Origin: Nicotiana tabacum
Lineage: Eukaryota; Streptophyta; Magnoliopsida; Solanales; Solanaceae
NCBI RefSeq assembly: GCF_000715075.1
Contig: NC_134097.1
Location: forward strand, 63,149,190-63,213,189
Reading direction: 5' to 3'
Length of the DNA: 64,000 nucleotides
Each line of letters begins with the position of its first letter. Position 1 is the first letter of the stretch. Of this stretch, positions 33,662-44,165 are shown piece after piece. Below the pieces are notes generated by a model, which was not told the origin of the DNA, did no database searches, and saw only the letters and a list, made by a program, of their open reading frames with translations. The position numbers were made by a program, and so were the translations under genes.

Positions 33662-34729
33662 TTTATTGTCTATATGAACTATAAGATGTGGATTATAGGG
33701 ATGCATCTGTACTTGCAGATCAAAGGTAAAACTGTGAGTATCAGCGAGGTCTTGTTGTTGTTAATTCGACCTTTGCCATGATGGGTGCGCTCTCATGGCA
33801 GGTCAAGTACCTAATAAAAATTCTACTTTTTCGTGTTGGAGAGGAGATGGTACGGGGATTTTTACCCGGCTCTCCTCTCTGTTTGTCTTGTTTTCTCCTC
33901 CCTCCCTTTCTCTGGATCCGTCCCAAACTTCATGACAAACCGGTCAATTAACTCGTGCATTCAATTAACACAACGACGGTCAAGCAAATGGTTATTGGTT
34001 CAACTGCAGCACTCCCTTAAGAGGTACAATCCGAAATTGCCTTTTACATAGGCGTTAGCAATTTGTCTCTGACGCAACGCTCTTCTAAAGGTACAATTCC
34101 AACTCTATTCATTAAAATTACATTTGTGCTTGGCCTAATAGCAGTCTGTTTTTCAGATTAATTAGCTCACGGAAACGTCCCAGTCTTGATAGATAAGATA
34201 ACATCTCAAGTTCCTGTTTTCAAATGTAATGTGAGAATTCGATTCTTAGTTTAACTAATCTTATAAATATATTATCACTTCTGTTAAACCGTCTCAATCA
34301 AACTTTAAAACTTGATGTTTTATTATTCTGGTTAGACATACCAATCGGATCATTTGCAGTTTTGGCTAGTATGAATATTTCATTCATTTAGTTACTCTTG
34401 TTCACCCATTTTAGTCATGTATTTGTAGAGTCGCATGAATATCTCATTCAGGACATTGTATATTGTTTTGGGAGTACTTTGTGAACATTTTTCCAGGATT
34501 TGATTTTCAAAAGTTAGATTTAGCCTGATTGATGACTGATTGGACACAAGGTGTCTGTTACAACAATGATGAAGTCTTATTTCAGTGGTGTGATGAATGA
34601 TTTGACCCAGTAATGAAAGCTTTGCTTGCCTTAAATATTTCTCCTGTTGCTTCTCCATGACCTGCCAAATGTCAAACGATTGTAACTGACATGGTCTTAC
34701 ATCAAAAGTATAGAGGCTTACTATTGGTT
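33662..34729. other. Non-coding flank between gene-like segment and MULE-2
   Basis: No frame with a recognisable domain. It may be intronic or intergenic host DNA. It is one of the few stretches in the window without an obvious transposon signature. Confidence 0.3.
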
Positions 34730-34739
34730 CTATCCTGAG
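34730..34739. repeat. Target site duplication of MULE-2 (left)
   Basis: CTATCCTGAG, identical to 40017-40026. Mutator-like elements make 8-11 bp duplications. Confidence 0.93.
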
Positions 34740-35010
34740 GAGTCGAAAATCTAAATGTGGTATTTTTGGACTCAAAAGACCGAAATAAGTAAAAAAAAAT
34801 TAAGTGACCAAATTATATAAAACGTAGTTTTAAAGCGTGCTTTACTTTAAAGTCCAAAGTGGATGTTAAGGTAAAGCCTGTTTTAAAATCGCGTTTTATA
34901 TAAAACGCTTTTACGAAATATGCTTTACCTGAAGTTGATTAGACATTTATATAAAGCGTGGTTTAATAAAGCGCTATATATAAAATGCCTTAATAAATCA
35001 CGCTTTTCAT
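34740..35010 (+). repeat. MULE-2 left terminal inverted repeat
   Basis: It pairs with 39770-40016 and contains a perfect 18-bp palindrome GCGTTTTATATAAAACGC (34891-34908) and several AAAGCG/CGCTTT half-sites. This resembles the palindrome-built termini of MULE-1 but with a different core. Confidence 0.88.
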
Positions 35011-35389
35011 TTCCAAATACCCGTCCCCTTCCCTTTCCCCATGTGCAAAAAGAAGCTCCCCCTTAATTTTTAAATCGATCTAGCGGTCGCCCACTCTCCG
35101 TATTAACGACCCAAAAATATATGAGTGGACCTTACCCATCCTATAAAAAGTAAAGAGTGTAGGTTCCACATCCTAGCTATGGCTTTCTTTTGCTGTGGTT
35201 GCTCGTTTCGGACTAATCTTCAATTCTTCAACTCTCCAAAAAATGTAAATTTAAGGTATTCCGATTTAGTTTTTTGTGGAAACTCGTATAAAAATGCATA
35301 TTAGTTGTTTTAAATGTGTTTTATGTTGTTTTGTGTTTTTTTTTGCGATTAAACTAGTATGTTATTTTTATCCGGACTTAAATATTGAC

Positions 35390-36735
35390 TTATAAAAAGC
35401 GTATGACAAGATTCCTAGAGAAATTCTCTGGAGATGCTTGGAGACAAAAGGTGTGGTGATTCCCTATATTATGGCGATTAGGGACATGTATGATAGGGCA
35501 AAGACTTGAGTTAGGACAGTAAGAGGTGATTCTGAGCATTTTCTGGTTGAAATGGGGTTACACCAAGGCTCTGTGCTTAGTTCGTTCTTATTTGCCTTGG
35601 TGATGGATGCATTAACAAACCATATTCAAGGGGAGGTGTCGTGGTGCATGCTATTTGCGAATGACATAGTTCTGATTGATGAGTCACGAGCCGGGGTTAA
35701 CGGGAGACTAGAAGTTTGGAGACAGACTTTTGAGTCTAAAGATTTCAAGTTGACCAGAACGAAGACGGAATACCTGGAGTGTAGGTTCAACACTGAGCCA
35801 GGGGAAGTGGGTGTGGATGTGAGACTTGAATCACAAGTTATCCCAAGTAGAGGTAGTTTCAAGTACCTTGGTTCGGTTATTCACGGGAGATGGGAGATCG
35901 ATGAGAATGTCGCACACCATATTGGGATAGGATGAAGTGTAGGTTCATCTGGAGTTGTGTGACAAGAGAGTGCCAACGGTACTCAAAAGTAAGTTCTATA
36001 AAGCGGTGGTTAGACCGGCGATGATGTATGGGGCTAAGTGTTGGCCTGTTAAGAACTCACATATCCAAAAGATGAAAGTAGCAGAAATGAGGATGTTGAG
36101 GTGGATGTGCGGGCACACTAGGATGGATAAGATTAGAAATGATGATATTCGGGAGAAGATGCACGTGGCTCTCATTGATGACAAGATGCGGGAAGCGAGA
36201 CTTAGATGGTTCGGACATGTACAGAGGATAAGCCTGGATGCTCCAGTAAGGAGGTGTGAGCGACTGGTTGTGGAGGGCACGAGAAGAGGTAGATGACGGC
36301 CTAAGAAGTATTGGGGAGAAGTGATCAGACAGGATATGACGAGGTTTCAGATTTTTGAGGACATGACACTTGATAATAAGTTATGGAGGTCGAGTATTAC
36401 GGGGTTAGGCTAGGAGGTAGCTGAGTCTTGCGTTATCTTATACTGTTGTGAGTCGAGTCTGGTAGGGTTTTTCTCTGAAATAACTAGGGGCGTTGCAGTG
36501 TCTTACTAGCCATTATTTTTGTTTTGCATTTTTCCTTCTGCATTTTATGTTCCTATTTTTCCTATGATCTCTGTGGTGAAACTAATATTCTCTCATTTTT
36601 GTTTTTTTTATTATCTTGAGCTGAGGGTCTTTCGGAAACAGTCTCTCTACTCTTTTGGGGTTGGGGTAAGGTCTGCGTACATACTATCCTCCCCAGACCT
36701 CACTTGTGGAATTTTACTGGGTCGTTGTTATTAAT
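35390..36735 (+). mobile_element. 5'-truncated RTE-type LINE
   Basis: Plus-strand reverse-transcriptase remnants: the thumb/palm text around 35400 ([16 protein letters not shown]), [19 protein letters not shown] at 35560-35620, and the later part with [11 protein letters not shown], where RTEs normally have FADDIVL, so the catalytic Asp is lost. It continues with VRPAMMYGAKCWPVK and RMLRWMCGHTRMD, then HVALIDDKMREARLRWFGHV. Stops at about 35508, 35932 and 36293 break the frame. The 3' end reads GTCTGCGTACATACTATCCT and ends in TTGTTATTAATATT, matching the known nightshade RTE tail. AATATT-like sequence on both sides is a candidate target duplication. Confidence 0.85.
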
Positions 36736-36934
36736 ATTAATGTGCTAAAAAATATGTAAAAATTTAGAAATTATTATTATTTATTAAAATAAAGGTTAAT
36801 AAGTTACTTTTTACTGTTGTATATATATATTTTTGTGATTAAATGTATTTGCTGTTTTTATCTAGTTATTATTTATTTGTTTAAAGATTAGTAATATCGT
36901 GCCCTTTTAGCGTTGTAAAATGTAGTGCTCTTTT
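36736..36934 (+). repeat. MULE-2 left arm, continued after the LINE
   Basis: AT-rich sequence (TGTGCTAAAAAATATG and on) whose reverse complement recurs in the right arm around 39230-39420. It ends in the TTTTAGCGTTGTAAAATGTAG motif also found in the MULE-1 leader intron. Confidence 0.75.
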
Positions 36935-37430
36935 AGCTCGGCATAATCTCCCTTTGTGCAGGGATATCTTGGATTTGTTGAAGGGCGCAAAGGTATCAGA
37001 TGTGTTGCATATACTAACATTTTTTGTTGTTACTTAATAGTCATTTGGATGCCATACAACGACGCACTGATAGATGGCTCGCTCGCATATTGCTTGGTAG
37101 GCAGACTTATGTGGGTCTTTTTTGTCTCGTTGATGTGCCTTGATATTGTGGAGCATTACGTCATCGGACGGCTACATCGTAGTTTTGCCGTCCGTAGCTC
37201 GTACTGATATCGCCCACCTCATAGACCATATATTTCTAGCGGGATGATCGTTCTAGGGTGGACCAGGCATATCTGGCATGACTAAAGGAGTAGATCAATA
37301 TTTGGGACCGACGATCTGATTTTGCCCCCCCTCACCTAGTTGGTAGGATACTGAGCTTGATTATATGGGTTGGTATCGAGACATTACCTGACTTTTCGTC
37401 GGGAATCCCACTTATCGAGCTGGCCGTTAA
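36935..37430 (+). pseudogene. PMD C-terminal fragment (MULE-2, plus-strand copy)
   Basis: It starts abruptly inside the second coding exon (HNLPLCRDILDLLKG), has a splice-like gap (GTATCAG...TTAATAG) and continues into the next exon with SLMCLDIVEH and then the WYRDIT and VGNP block of the PMD C-terminus. Exon 1 is absent. The frame is broken by several stops. It runs head-on into the minus-strand copy at about 37430. Confidence 0.8.
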
Positions 37431-38734
37431 TACGAGCTGCGGATGACCAAACTGGCGAAGTACCTGCTCGGTGGTGTGATGCTCCACAATATCAAGACAG
37501 ATCAACGGGACGGAAGAGCCCCACATAAGTTTGCTGGTCGAGTAATAAGCGGGCAAGCCAGAAATCAGCACGTCGCTGTATGTCGTCCAGATGACTATTA
37601 AGTAACAACAAAAAATGCGAGTATATGCAACATATGTGAAGCTATGCGAAGTAAACTTAGGTATACATTTACTTGTGTGCTCTCCAGCAAATCCAAGATA
37701 TCCCTGTGCGCCCTCCAGTAAATCCAAGATATCCCTGCACAAGGGGAGATTATGCCGAGCCTTGTACTTACGCGTATATCCCCGTCGGAGAACCTACCTC
37801 CTAGCTAGAGGGAGAAATAAAGGTGGTACATTCGGAGCTAATGGTGGTAGAGGTGGCTGCAACTGCAGGAACTGCTCCCAGGCCCAAACCTAACATAAAA
37901 AGTTGACGTAAAATTTAAGATATATTTCTACTAGGTATGTTAAAATGAGTAGAGTATTCGAATATGTTGTCACCTGTAGTAGCGGCAAAAATCCAGCAAC
38001 GTCACTTTGGGTGCCTATGCTCGCCCGTCATATTTGCATGTACAAGTAGGGGAGAACAGCAACACCCCAGCTGTACTGGGGTAAATCATCTAGCAGCTCA
38101 AGATGATGATGAAATCTCAAACTGACTAGGTTCCCCGAAGTGTTCGGGAACAAGACCCCTCCAAACATAAGGAGTAACAGCAACCTCGTATATTGGTGAA
38201 CATGATAATTTGATGTATTGCCATCAATGTCAGGATGCAATATCTCCAAATACTTTCGAATAGTCGTCAACGGAAAACGATTGGCCCCAATTAGTGCATT
38301 CTCATCCCGTGGCCGAAAACCAGTGAGCTGTTGCAGCATGTCCAGGTATTGCGCACCTGTCATCTCTCTCATGCCTTGCGGTAGAGCCCATATATAACCT
38401 CCACGTCCTGCATTGTGATGGTGGCCTCCCCAATAGACAAGTGGAATGTGTGCGTCTTCGGTCGCCACAGCCCTATCAGGGCCGTTACCAAAGACCAATC
38501 GAGCTGCATTCGCCCGATCTCCAAAATCCTGTAGAAGCCCGTATCCTGCAGGCGTCTGACTACACGGGGATGAAGAACTTTGCGCTTTAGAAAGTCCCAT
38601 ACGTCGTCCACTCTCCTGACGCAGAGAGTCTAGGCCAGTAACTCTCCCTCCCATATGTGGGCGGACCTATGATCGCCCTGGAATGACAGTAGCTCATTGC
38701 TGGAAGGTCCAGGATGAATAGGCGGCACCTCCAT
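37431..38734 (-). pseudogene. PMD pseudogene (MULE-2, minus-strand copy)
   Basis: The start is Met at 38734 (MEVPPIHPGPSSNELL). Exon 1 has DVWDFLKRKVLHPRVVRRLQ, GLWRPKTHTFHLSIGEATIT and, in another frame, LMFGGVLFPNTSGNLVSL, so at least one frameshift lies near 38370-38400. A TAG about 35 codons in (probably CAG) precedes it. An intron-like gap (38000-37895), a second exon around 37890-37740 with a short internal duplication, and a third exon around 37565-37431 (VPLICLDIVEHH) follow, mirroring the exon structure of the MULE-1 PMD gene. It is clearly related to that gene but diverged and inactive. Confidence 0.82.
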
Positions 38735-39769
38735 GTCATCTACTATAAATTAAACAACATTAATTGCATGTTAGTTTTATAATTTTATATGTTTGTTTGT
38801 AAATTAAATAATTAATTTTTATAATTATACAATATTTACTTATTATGTATTCACATAGGGGTTTCAGGCTCAATATTTGAGGCCAAACATCACCAAGATA
38901 TCCTGAATTCTGGTATGTGTTAGTTTTATATTTTACATGTTAGTTTTATAATTTTATATGTTTGTTTGTAAATTCCAATAATTAATTTTTATATTTATAC
39001 AATAGTTAATTATTAAATATTAACATATGAGTTTCAGACTCGATATTTGCAGCCCAGTAGCACCAAGATATCCGGAAAATATTGTTCTTTTCTCATGTTG
39101 TTTTCTTACGATCGTTGACTATAATTGGACAGAGTTTGTGTTTGATCTATCAAGTATTTTGACGTATTTTTGATTATAAGAGAAACTTAAACTACAGGAA
39201 TACTATGCTAAAAGACATTACATTTTACTATCCTAAAATGACACGATATTACTAGTCTTTAAGCAAATAAATAATAAAAATTAGATAAAAACAACAAATA
39301 CATTTAATCACAAAATATTCATGAAAATATATATACAACAGTAAAAAGTAACTTATTAATATTTATTTTAACAAATAATAATGGTTTCTCAATTTTTACA
39401 TTTTTAGCACACTAATATTTAAGTTCGGATAAAAATCACATACCAGTTTAATCGTAAAAAAATACAAAACAACATAAAACACATTTAAAACAACTAATAT
39501 GCATTTTCTATACGAGTTTCGATAAAAACTAAATTGAAATACCTCGATTTATATTTTTTGGAAAGTTGAAGATTTTAGTCCGAAACGAGCAACCACAACC
39601 AGAGAATGCCTTAGCTAGGATGTGGGACCAACACACTTTGCTTTTTGTGGTACGGGTGGGGCTCGCTCGTGTGTTTTTGGGTCGTTAATTTAGGGGGTTT
39701 ACTGACGATTTAGGGGGGGGGGGGGGTTAAGCTTCTGTTTGAACGTGGGGGAAGGGAAGGGGAAGATGA
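38735..39769 (-). repeat. MULE-2 right arm, leader side
   Basis: Non-coding. 38766-39075 contains a tandem duplication of about 175 bp with the text CATGTTAGTTTTATAATTTT and CACCAAGATATCC. 39230-39560 is the inverted counterpart of the left arm, including the conserved CTCGATTTATA/GAGGTATTT donor context. A long G run lies near 39713-39727. Confidence 0.75.
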
Positions 39770-40016
39770 AAAACGTGGTTTATTAAGACGTTTTATATAT
39801 AGCCCTTTATTAAACCACGCTTGATATAAACGTCTAATCAGCTTCAGGTAAAGCGTATTTTGTAAAAAGTTTCATATAAACGCAATTTTAAAATGCGCTT
39901 TACCTTAACGTCCGTGTTAAAGTAAATCACGTTTTATATAGTTTGGTCACTTATTTTTTTTTTATACTTATTTCGGTCTTTTGAGTCCAAAATTATCATA
40001 TTTAGGTGTTGGACTC
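39770..40016 (-). repeat. MULE-2 right terminal inverted repeat
   Basis: The inverted partner of 34740-35010, ending GACTC immediately before the CTATCCTGAG duplication. Confidence 0.88.
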
Positions 40017-40026
40017 CTATCCTGAG
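40017..40026. repeat. Target site duplication of MULE-2 (right)
   Basis: CTATCCTGAG, identical to 34730-34739. Confidence 0.93.
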
Positions 40027-40149
40027 AACATATTCTACTTTCCTTTTCCTGGTTTACCTTTTTAGCGGGGGATTTATCACTACTTTTGGTTGGATAACCG
40101 GCAAACATCTGGTGTAGCGGTTGTTTTTCTTGTAGACAGCTGTTCTTTG

Positions 40150-40394
40150 CAGGGGCGGATTTAAGGGGACGCAAGGGTGTTCACCCGAACACCTTTCGCC
40201 AAAAAATTATATATATAAGGCAAAATCTATTTTTATCTCTATATATTAAGTTTTGAATACCCTTAACACAATTCAAAAGTGTAGTTTAGTGGTCAAGGGG
40301 GTTCAAACTCTACATAAGGTTATGGATTCAATTCCCACTAGCTACAAATTTTCTTTTTTGAACCCCCTTCGTGGAGATCCTGCCTCCGCTATTG
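40150..40394. mobile_element. hAT-type MITE, 245 bp
   Basis: It begins CAGGGGCGGA and ends TCCGCTATTG, short imperfect inverted ends of the CAGNGGCGGA type. It is flanked by perfect 8-bp duplications GTTCTTTG at 40142-40149 and 40395-40402. The interior text (GGGTGTTCACCCGAACACC, GTGGTCAAGGGGGTTCAAAC) is familiar from many nightshade genes. It has no coding capacity. Confidence 0.9.
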
Positions 40395-40402
40395 GTTCTT
40401 TG

Positions 40403-42030
40403 ATGGATCTAGTGAAATATTTTTTCGACTATGAAGTTTTCTTCACCATTATGGCACTTGAAGAAGCAACAATTTTCGAAGTTTGTCGTGTACATATTGG
40501 ATCTTCCTAAAAATGCTTACGCTCGTGGTTGCATGAAAATTAATTGCTGATTACAATTTTTTATTATTTGCTCTGGTCAAGTGTGTAAACATGCGTATCG
40601 GTTCTCGACTGGTTTATATTGATTTTTCTCTTATCTTGTCAAAGAAATGGTTAACAGTAATGGTGAGCAACCATTGTCTGCAATTACACGTGGTTTTGCT
40701 AGTAAGATTTGCTAGTTTTGATTAAAATATAATGGGACTATTTTGTTATATAGTGTACTTATTCCTTTTTGTGTGACGGGTAAAGTTCCTCACGAGCAAG
40801 CAAATCAAGTAAAACAGTCGGCTATATCTTGCTAATTCATTGAGGTTGCATAGATGAGATCCGTTGGTTGGTTGGTTTATTGGATGGATATTGTGAGGCA
40901 ATTGCTATGTTGCGTTTGTAGATGGATCCGTTGTTGTCTTGCATATTCGACTCAATTGATGATTTGTCAAATTTTTGCTCTGACTTTAGCTACTAGACTC
41001 ATCTTTAACTTGTGGGTGTTAATTTGCTTTTTTGTCTTCGAGGTTTGCCATTCTTCCCACATCTTTTACTTTAAAATGGAAGTCTTTTTTAGCTGCTTAG
41101 TGTAGAATAGTTTTTGGAAAACGATATTGAAAAGAGATATTGAAGAGTAGAAAGTAACATGGGCTTGTTCTTAAAACAAATTTGTTTTCTTGTCTATGCC
41201 AAAATGATTACGGAAACTATTCCAGAATTTTCTATTTTTCTCAGTATATGGTTTTTGAAGTACTGAAATCAACACTTAAGATATTTTTTTATTTTTTATT
41301 TTATTTTTACGGAAGTTCTTTTATTAATAGTTTTATTAATTGTCTGTAACGAAGTTTTGTCATTTCAGGTGCTATCTCATTGTGACCCAAATGCACTTTA
41401 GTGAACAATTCTTTATTATAAAATTCGATTTGTAGCTTCAGCTGCAGGAGGAGGAGATGAGGTCTTTTATTGAATTTTCCTAGTCTGATATTTGGTAACT
41501 TAATTATTACTAGGTTTGAAGATGAACAATAAAGTACAACTTTGAATACCAACATCTAGGAACATTACCTTTTTAAAAAAAAAAAAATCTATTCGTGAAT
41601 AAGCTGCATTAGCTTTGTGCTTTGTTCTACTCTATTGACGGAAGACTTGATTGCTTATTTTTGTTAAAGAGAACTGAAATTTAAGACTTTTTCAAGTTAT
41701 TTCTGAAGTAATTAGTCTTTCTTTTTAATAGGAAAAGTGAATTACTGGTTCCATAAAAAAATTCGTCACACATTGAAATGTCAATATTTTGGTCTTTTGG
41801 AAAAAAGTGTTGTGTTAATTTTCTGTTGGATCGGTCTAAATTATTTTCCATGTTTAGAGTAAATTTATAGGTAGGGAAAATGAGTTGTAGTCGGGGCACA
41901 GAAACTAACATTAGTTTACCAAATTCTAATTATATGCATGAATGGAGATTTTGTTTGATTAAGTTCGGTGATATACTGTTTGTTCATTCTAATTGATAGA
42001 TCCAATCATCCAAGGCTCGATGGTCATTTT
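40403..42030. other. Non-coding DNA, possibly host intronic
   Basis: No recognisable domain in any frame and no repeat structure that I can support. With the MITE and MULE-2 removed it is contiguous with the flank at 33662-34729. Confidence 0.3.
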
Positions 42031-44163
42031 TTGGTAAACGACCTAGGATCAATGCTTATGCGATTGAGAGGATTGTATCCTTGAGTTCTTCAAATTGTAT
42101 TGAGCATCTTGTATGTTTCATTTCCATTTTGAGCAGTAGCACAAGGTGATGACTGAAAATAACATCCAGTCTGGCATAGCATAACCTTAACTGCTCATCT
42201 TCATACTCCCATTCCATGCTTGTGCCTATCTTTGACATCCCTTTAATGGAATGAGCACCAACTGCTAATACCGCACGTTGAAAGTGAGTCAAAAAATAGG
42301 GCATGGACACAGTAGCTTTCCCCGCAAAAAATAACACAACGTTAGTGATAAAAAAGGCCACCATACTCTCCTCCTCAAGGATTTGAGTATGATGGTCATA
42401 GGTACTGCCATCAGCTTCTTCCTCCATCTGCCTTCTACACCTTTCCTCCTCACCTGTGTGATCACCCGTTAGGCCGTTTTGAGTACTAGCTTTAATTTTT
42501 GTGTCCCGAGACTTCTCATAGCTTCATTTTATGTTTCTTGATTTGTGTGTATGGTTCGTGACGCTCTTCAGAAACTTTTTACGAAAACTTTTGAACAACA
42601 TGTGATTTTGACTTAAAATGAGGCTAAAGTTGATCACGGTCAATATTTTTGGTAAACGACCTAGGATCGGTGTTTTGACGATTCCGGTAGGTTCGTATGA
42701 TGTTTTTGCACTTGTACGCACGTTTGGTTGGGGTCCAGGGTGACCCGAGCGCATTTCGATGCATTGTGTGAAAGATTGTGAAAAGTGAGTTTTTAAGTTG
42801 AAATCTTGAATTTTGAGGATCTATTCTTTTTATTTGATGTTATTTCGATGATTTGAGGTAGCGAGCAAGTTTGTATGATGTTACTTGTGTGCATGTTCGT
42901 TTTGGAGCCCGAGGGGCTCGCGTGAGTTTCGGATTGATTCGGAATACATGGTATGGTTCAGTTACTGGTGTTGAACTGCAGGTCTCGCATTTGCAAGGAC
43001 CTGTTTGCAAATGCAAACTCCGGTTTTGGGAAGTCGAGCTCGCATTTGCGATAATGGGCTGGGCAGGGCAAACTTCGCATTTGCGGACATCCCCAGATCG
43101 CTTTGCAGTGGTGTCGTGACTTTTGCGATTGGGCACTAGAATCAGGTAGGATTGCAAACACGAATATCTGACCGCATTCGCGATAGAAGGGGCCCTTGCA
43201 AATGCGATGTTTTTGTCGCATTTGCGACTTATGCAGGATGTGGGAATTGTTCGCATTTGACCAGCATTTCACATTTGCGATGGTCGCCATCGCGAACATG
43301 AGTTCGTGATTGCGATACCTGCAGCTAGATAAAACATGGAAAAGTCAGAACTTAGCTCATTTTACACTATTATTCAACCCTATACTCCATAAAGGCGATT
43401 TTCTTGAGAGCTTTACATCCCATAGTAATTGGTAAGTAACTTTAATTTGTTTTCCATCAATCCTCAATACTTTTCCATGAATTTTAATATCAAATCTATG
43501 AATTTCATAGTGGAAATTAGGGGTTTTGATTAGAATTTAGGAATTTTATAAAATTGGAATTTCGACCTCAAATTGAGGTTGTACTTCAAAATAAATCACA
43601 TAATTGGGCTTGAGGGTGAATGGATAATGGGATTCTATCCAAATCTTGGATTTTGATCAAGCGGGTGGGTTGACTTTTGTTGACCTTTCCAATTTAGCTA
43701 AAAATGAAACCTTTTTTTCATTTGTGGGTAGTTTCTAAAACTTATTTTGAATTGTTTGAATGATAATTAGCTAGATTCGGTTGGTTTGAAGGCTTGTTCG
43801 AAAGGAAAAAACGTGGTTGATTATTGATTTGATTGCGGAAAGAGGTAAGTGTCGTGTTTAACTTTGACTTGAGGGAATTAGGACTTTTTTGGTTTATTTG
43901 CTATGCGAACTATGTGTGGGGACGACGTATATGCAAGGTGACAAGTACATATGCGTTTTCATGGGTCAAAGTATGCGAATTGGGCCATTTACCTTTATGT
44001 CGTCATTCATTCCATGTTATATTTTGTTATATACTTTGATTGCTATATATCCTTACTTGTTATTTGTCATTTAGTTGTGACCTATTTCGAGTTAGTCATT
44101 TCTCACTCATTGTCTCTTTATTTGCTATATGTTCTTACTTTTATTAATTGTATATCTTTATAG
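42031..44163 (+). repeat. LTR-like retrotransposon fragment with an internal insertion
   Basis: The sequence from about 42600 on (GGTAAACGACCTAGGATCGG, GGTGACCCGAGCGC, then many CGCATTTGCGA and TTCGCATTTG motifs at 42975-43310, then a leader-like region) resembles LTRs of nightshade gypsy elements. The motif TTTTGGTAAACGACCTAGGATC occurs at 42033 and again at 42645; the 600 bp between them include a 123-codon minus-strand frame (42056-42427) that I do not recognise. No LTR boundary or partner was found. Confidence 0.42.
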
Positions 44164-44165
44164 AA

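Larger units (their letters stand above)
34740..40016. mobile_element. MULE-2: non-autonomous fold-back Mutator-like element with two PMD copies
   Basis: Ends GAGTC...GACTC are flanked by the 10-bp duplication CTATCCTGAG. The arms are inverted copies: the terminal about 270 bp (34740-35010 against 39770-40016), the leader-like sequence and the post-donor AT-rich stretch all recur in reverse on the other side, over roughly 0.9-1.1 kb per arm. The centre holds a C-terminal PMD fragment on the plus strand and a longer PMD pseudogene on the minus strand, meeting near 37430. There is no transposase. An RTE LINE interrupts the left arm. Leader sequence and tip are related to those of MULE-1. Confidence 0.9.

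Noticed and set aside
43833..44163. Overlapping short hydrophobic plus-strand frames
   Set aside because: T-rich DNA gives hydrophobic codons in every frame; no start context or domain.
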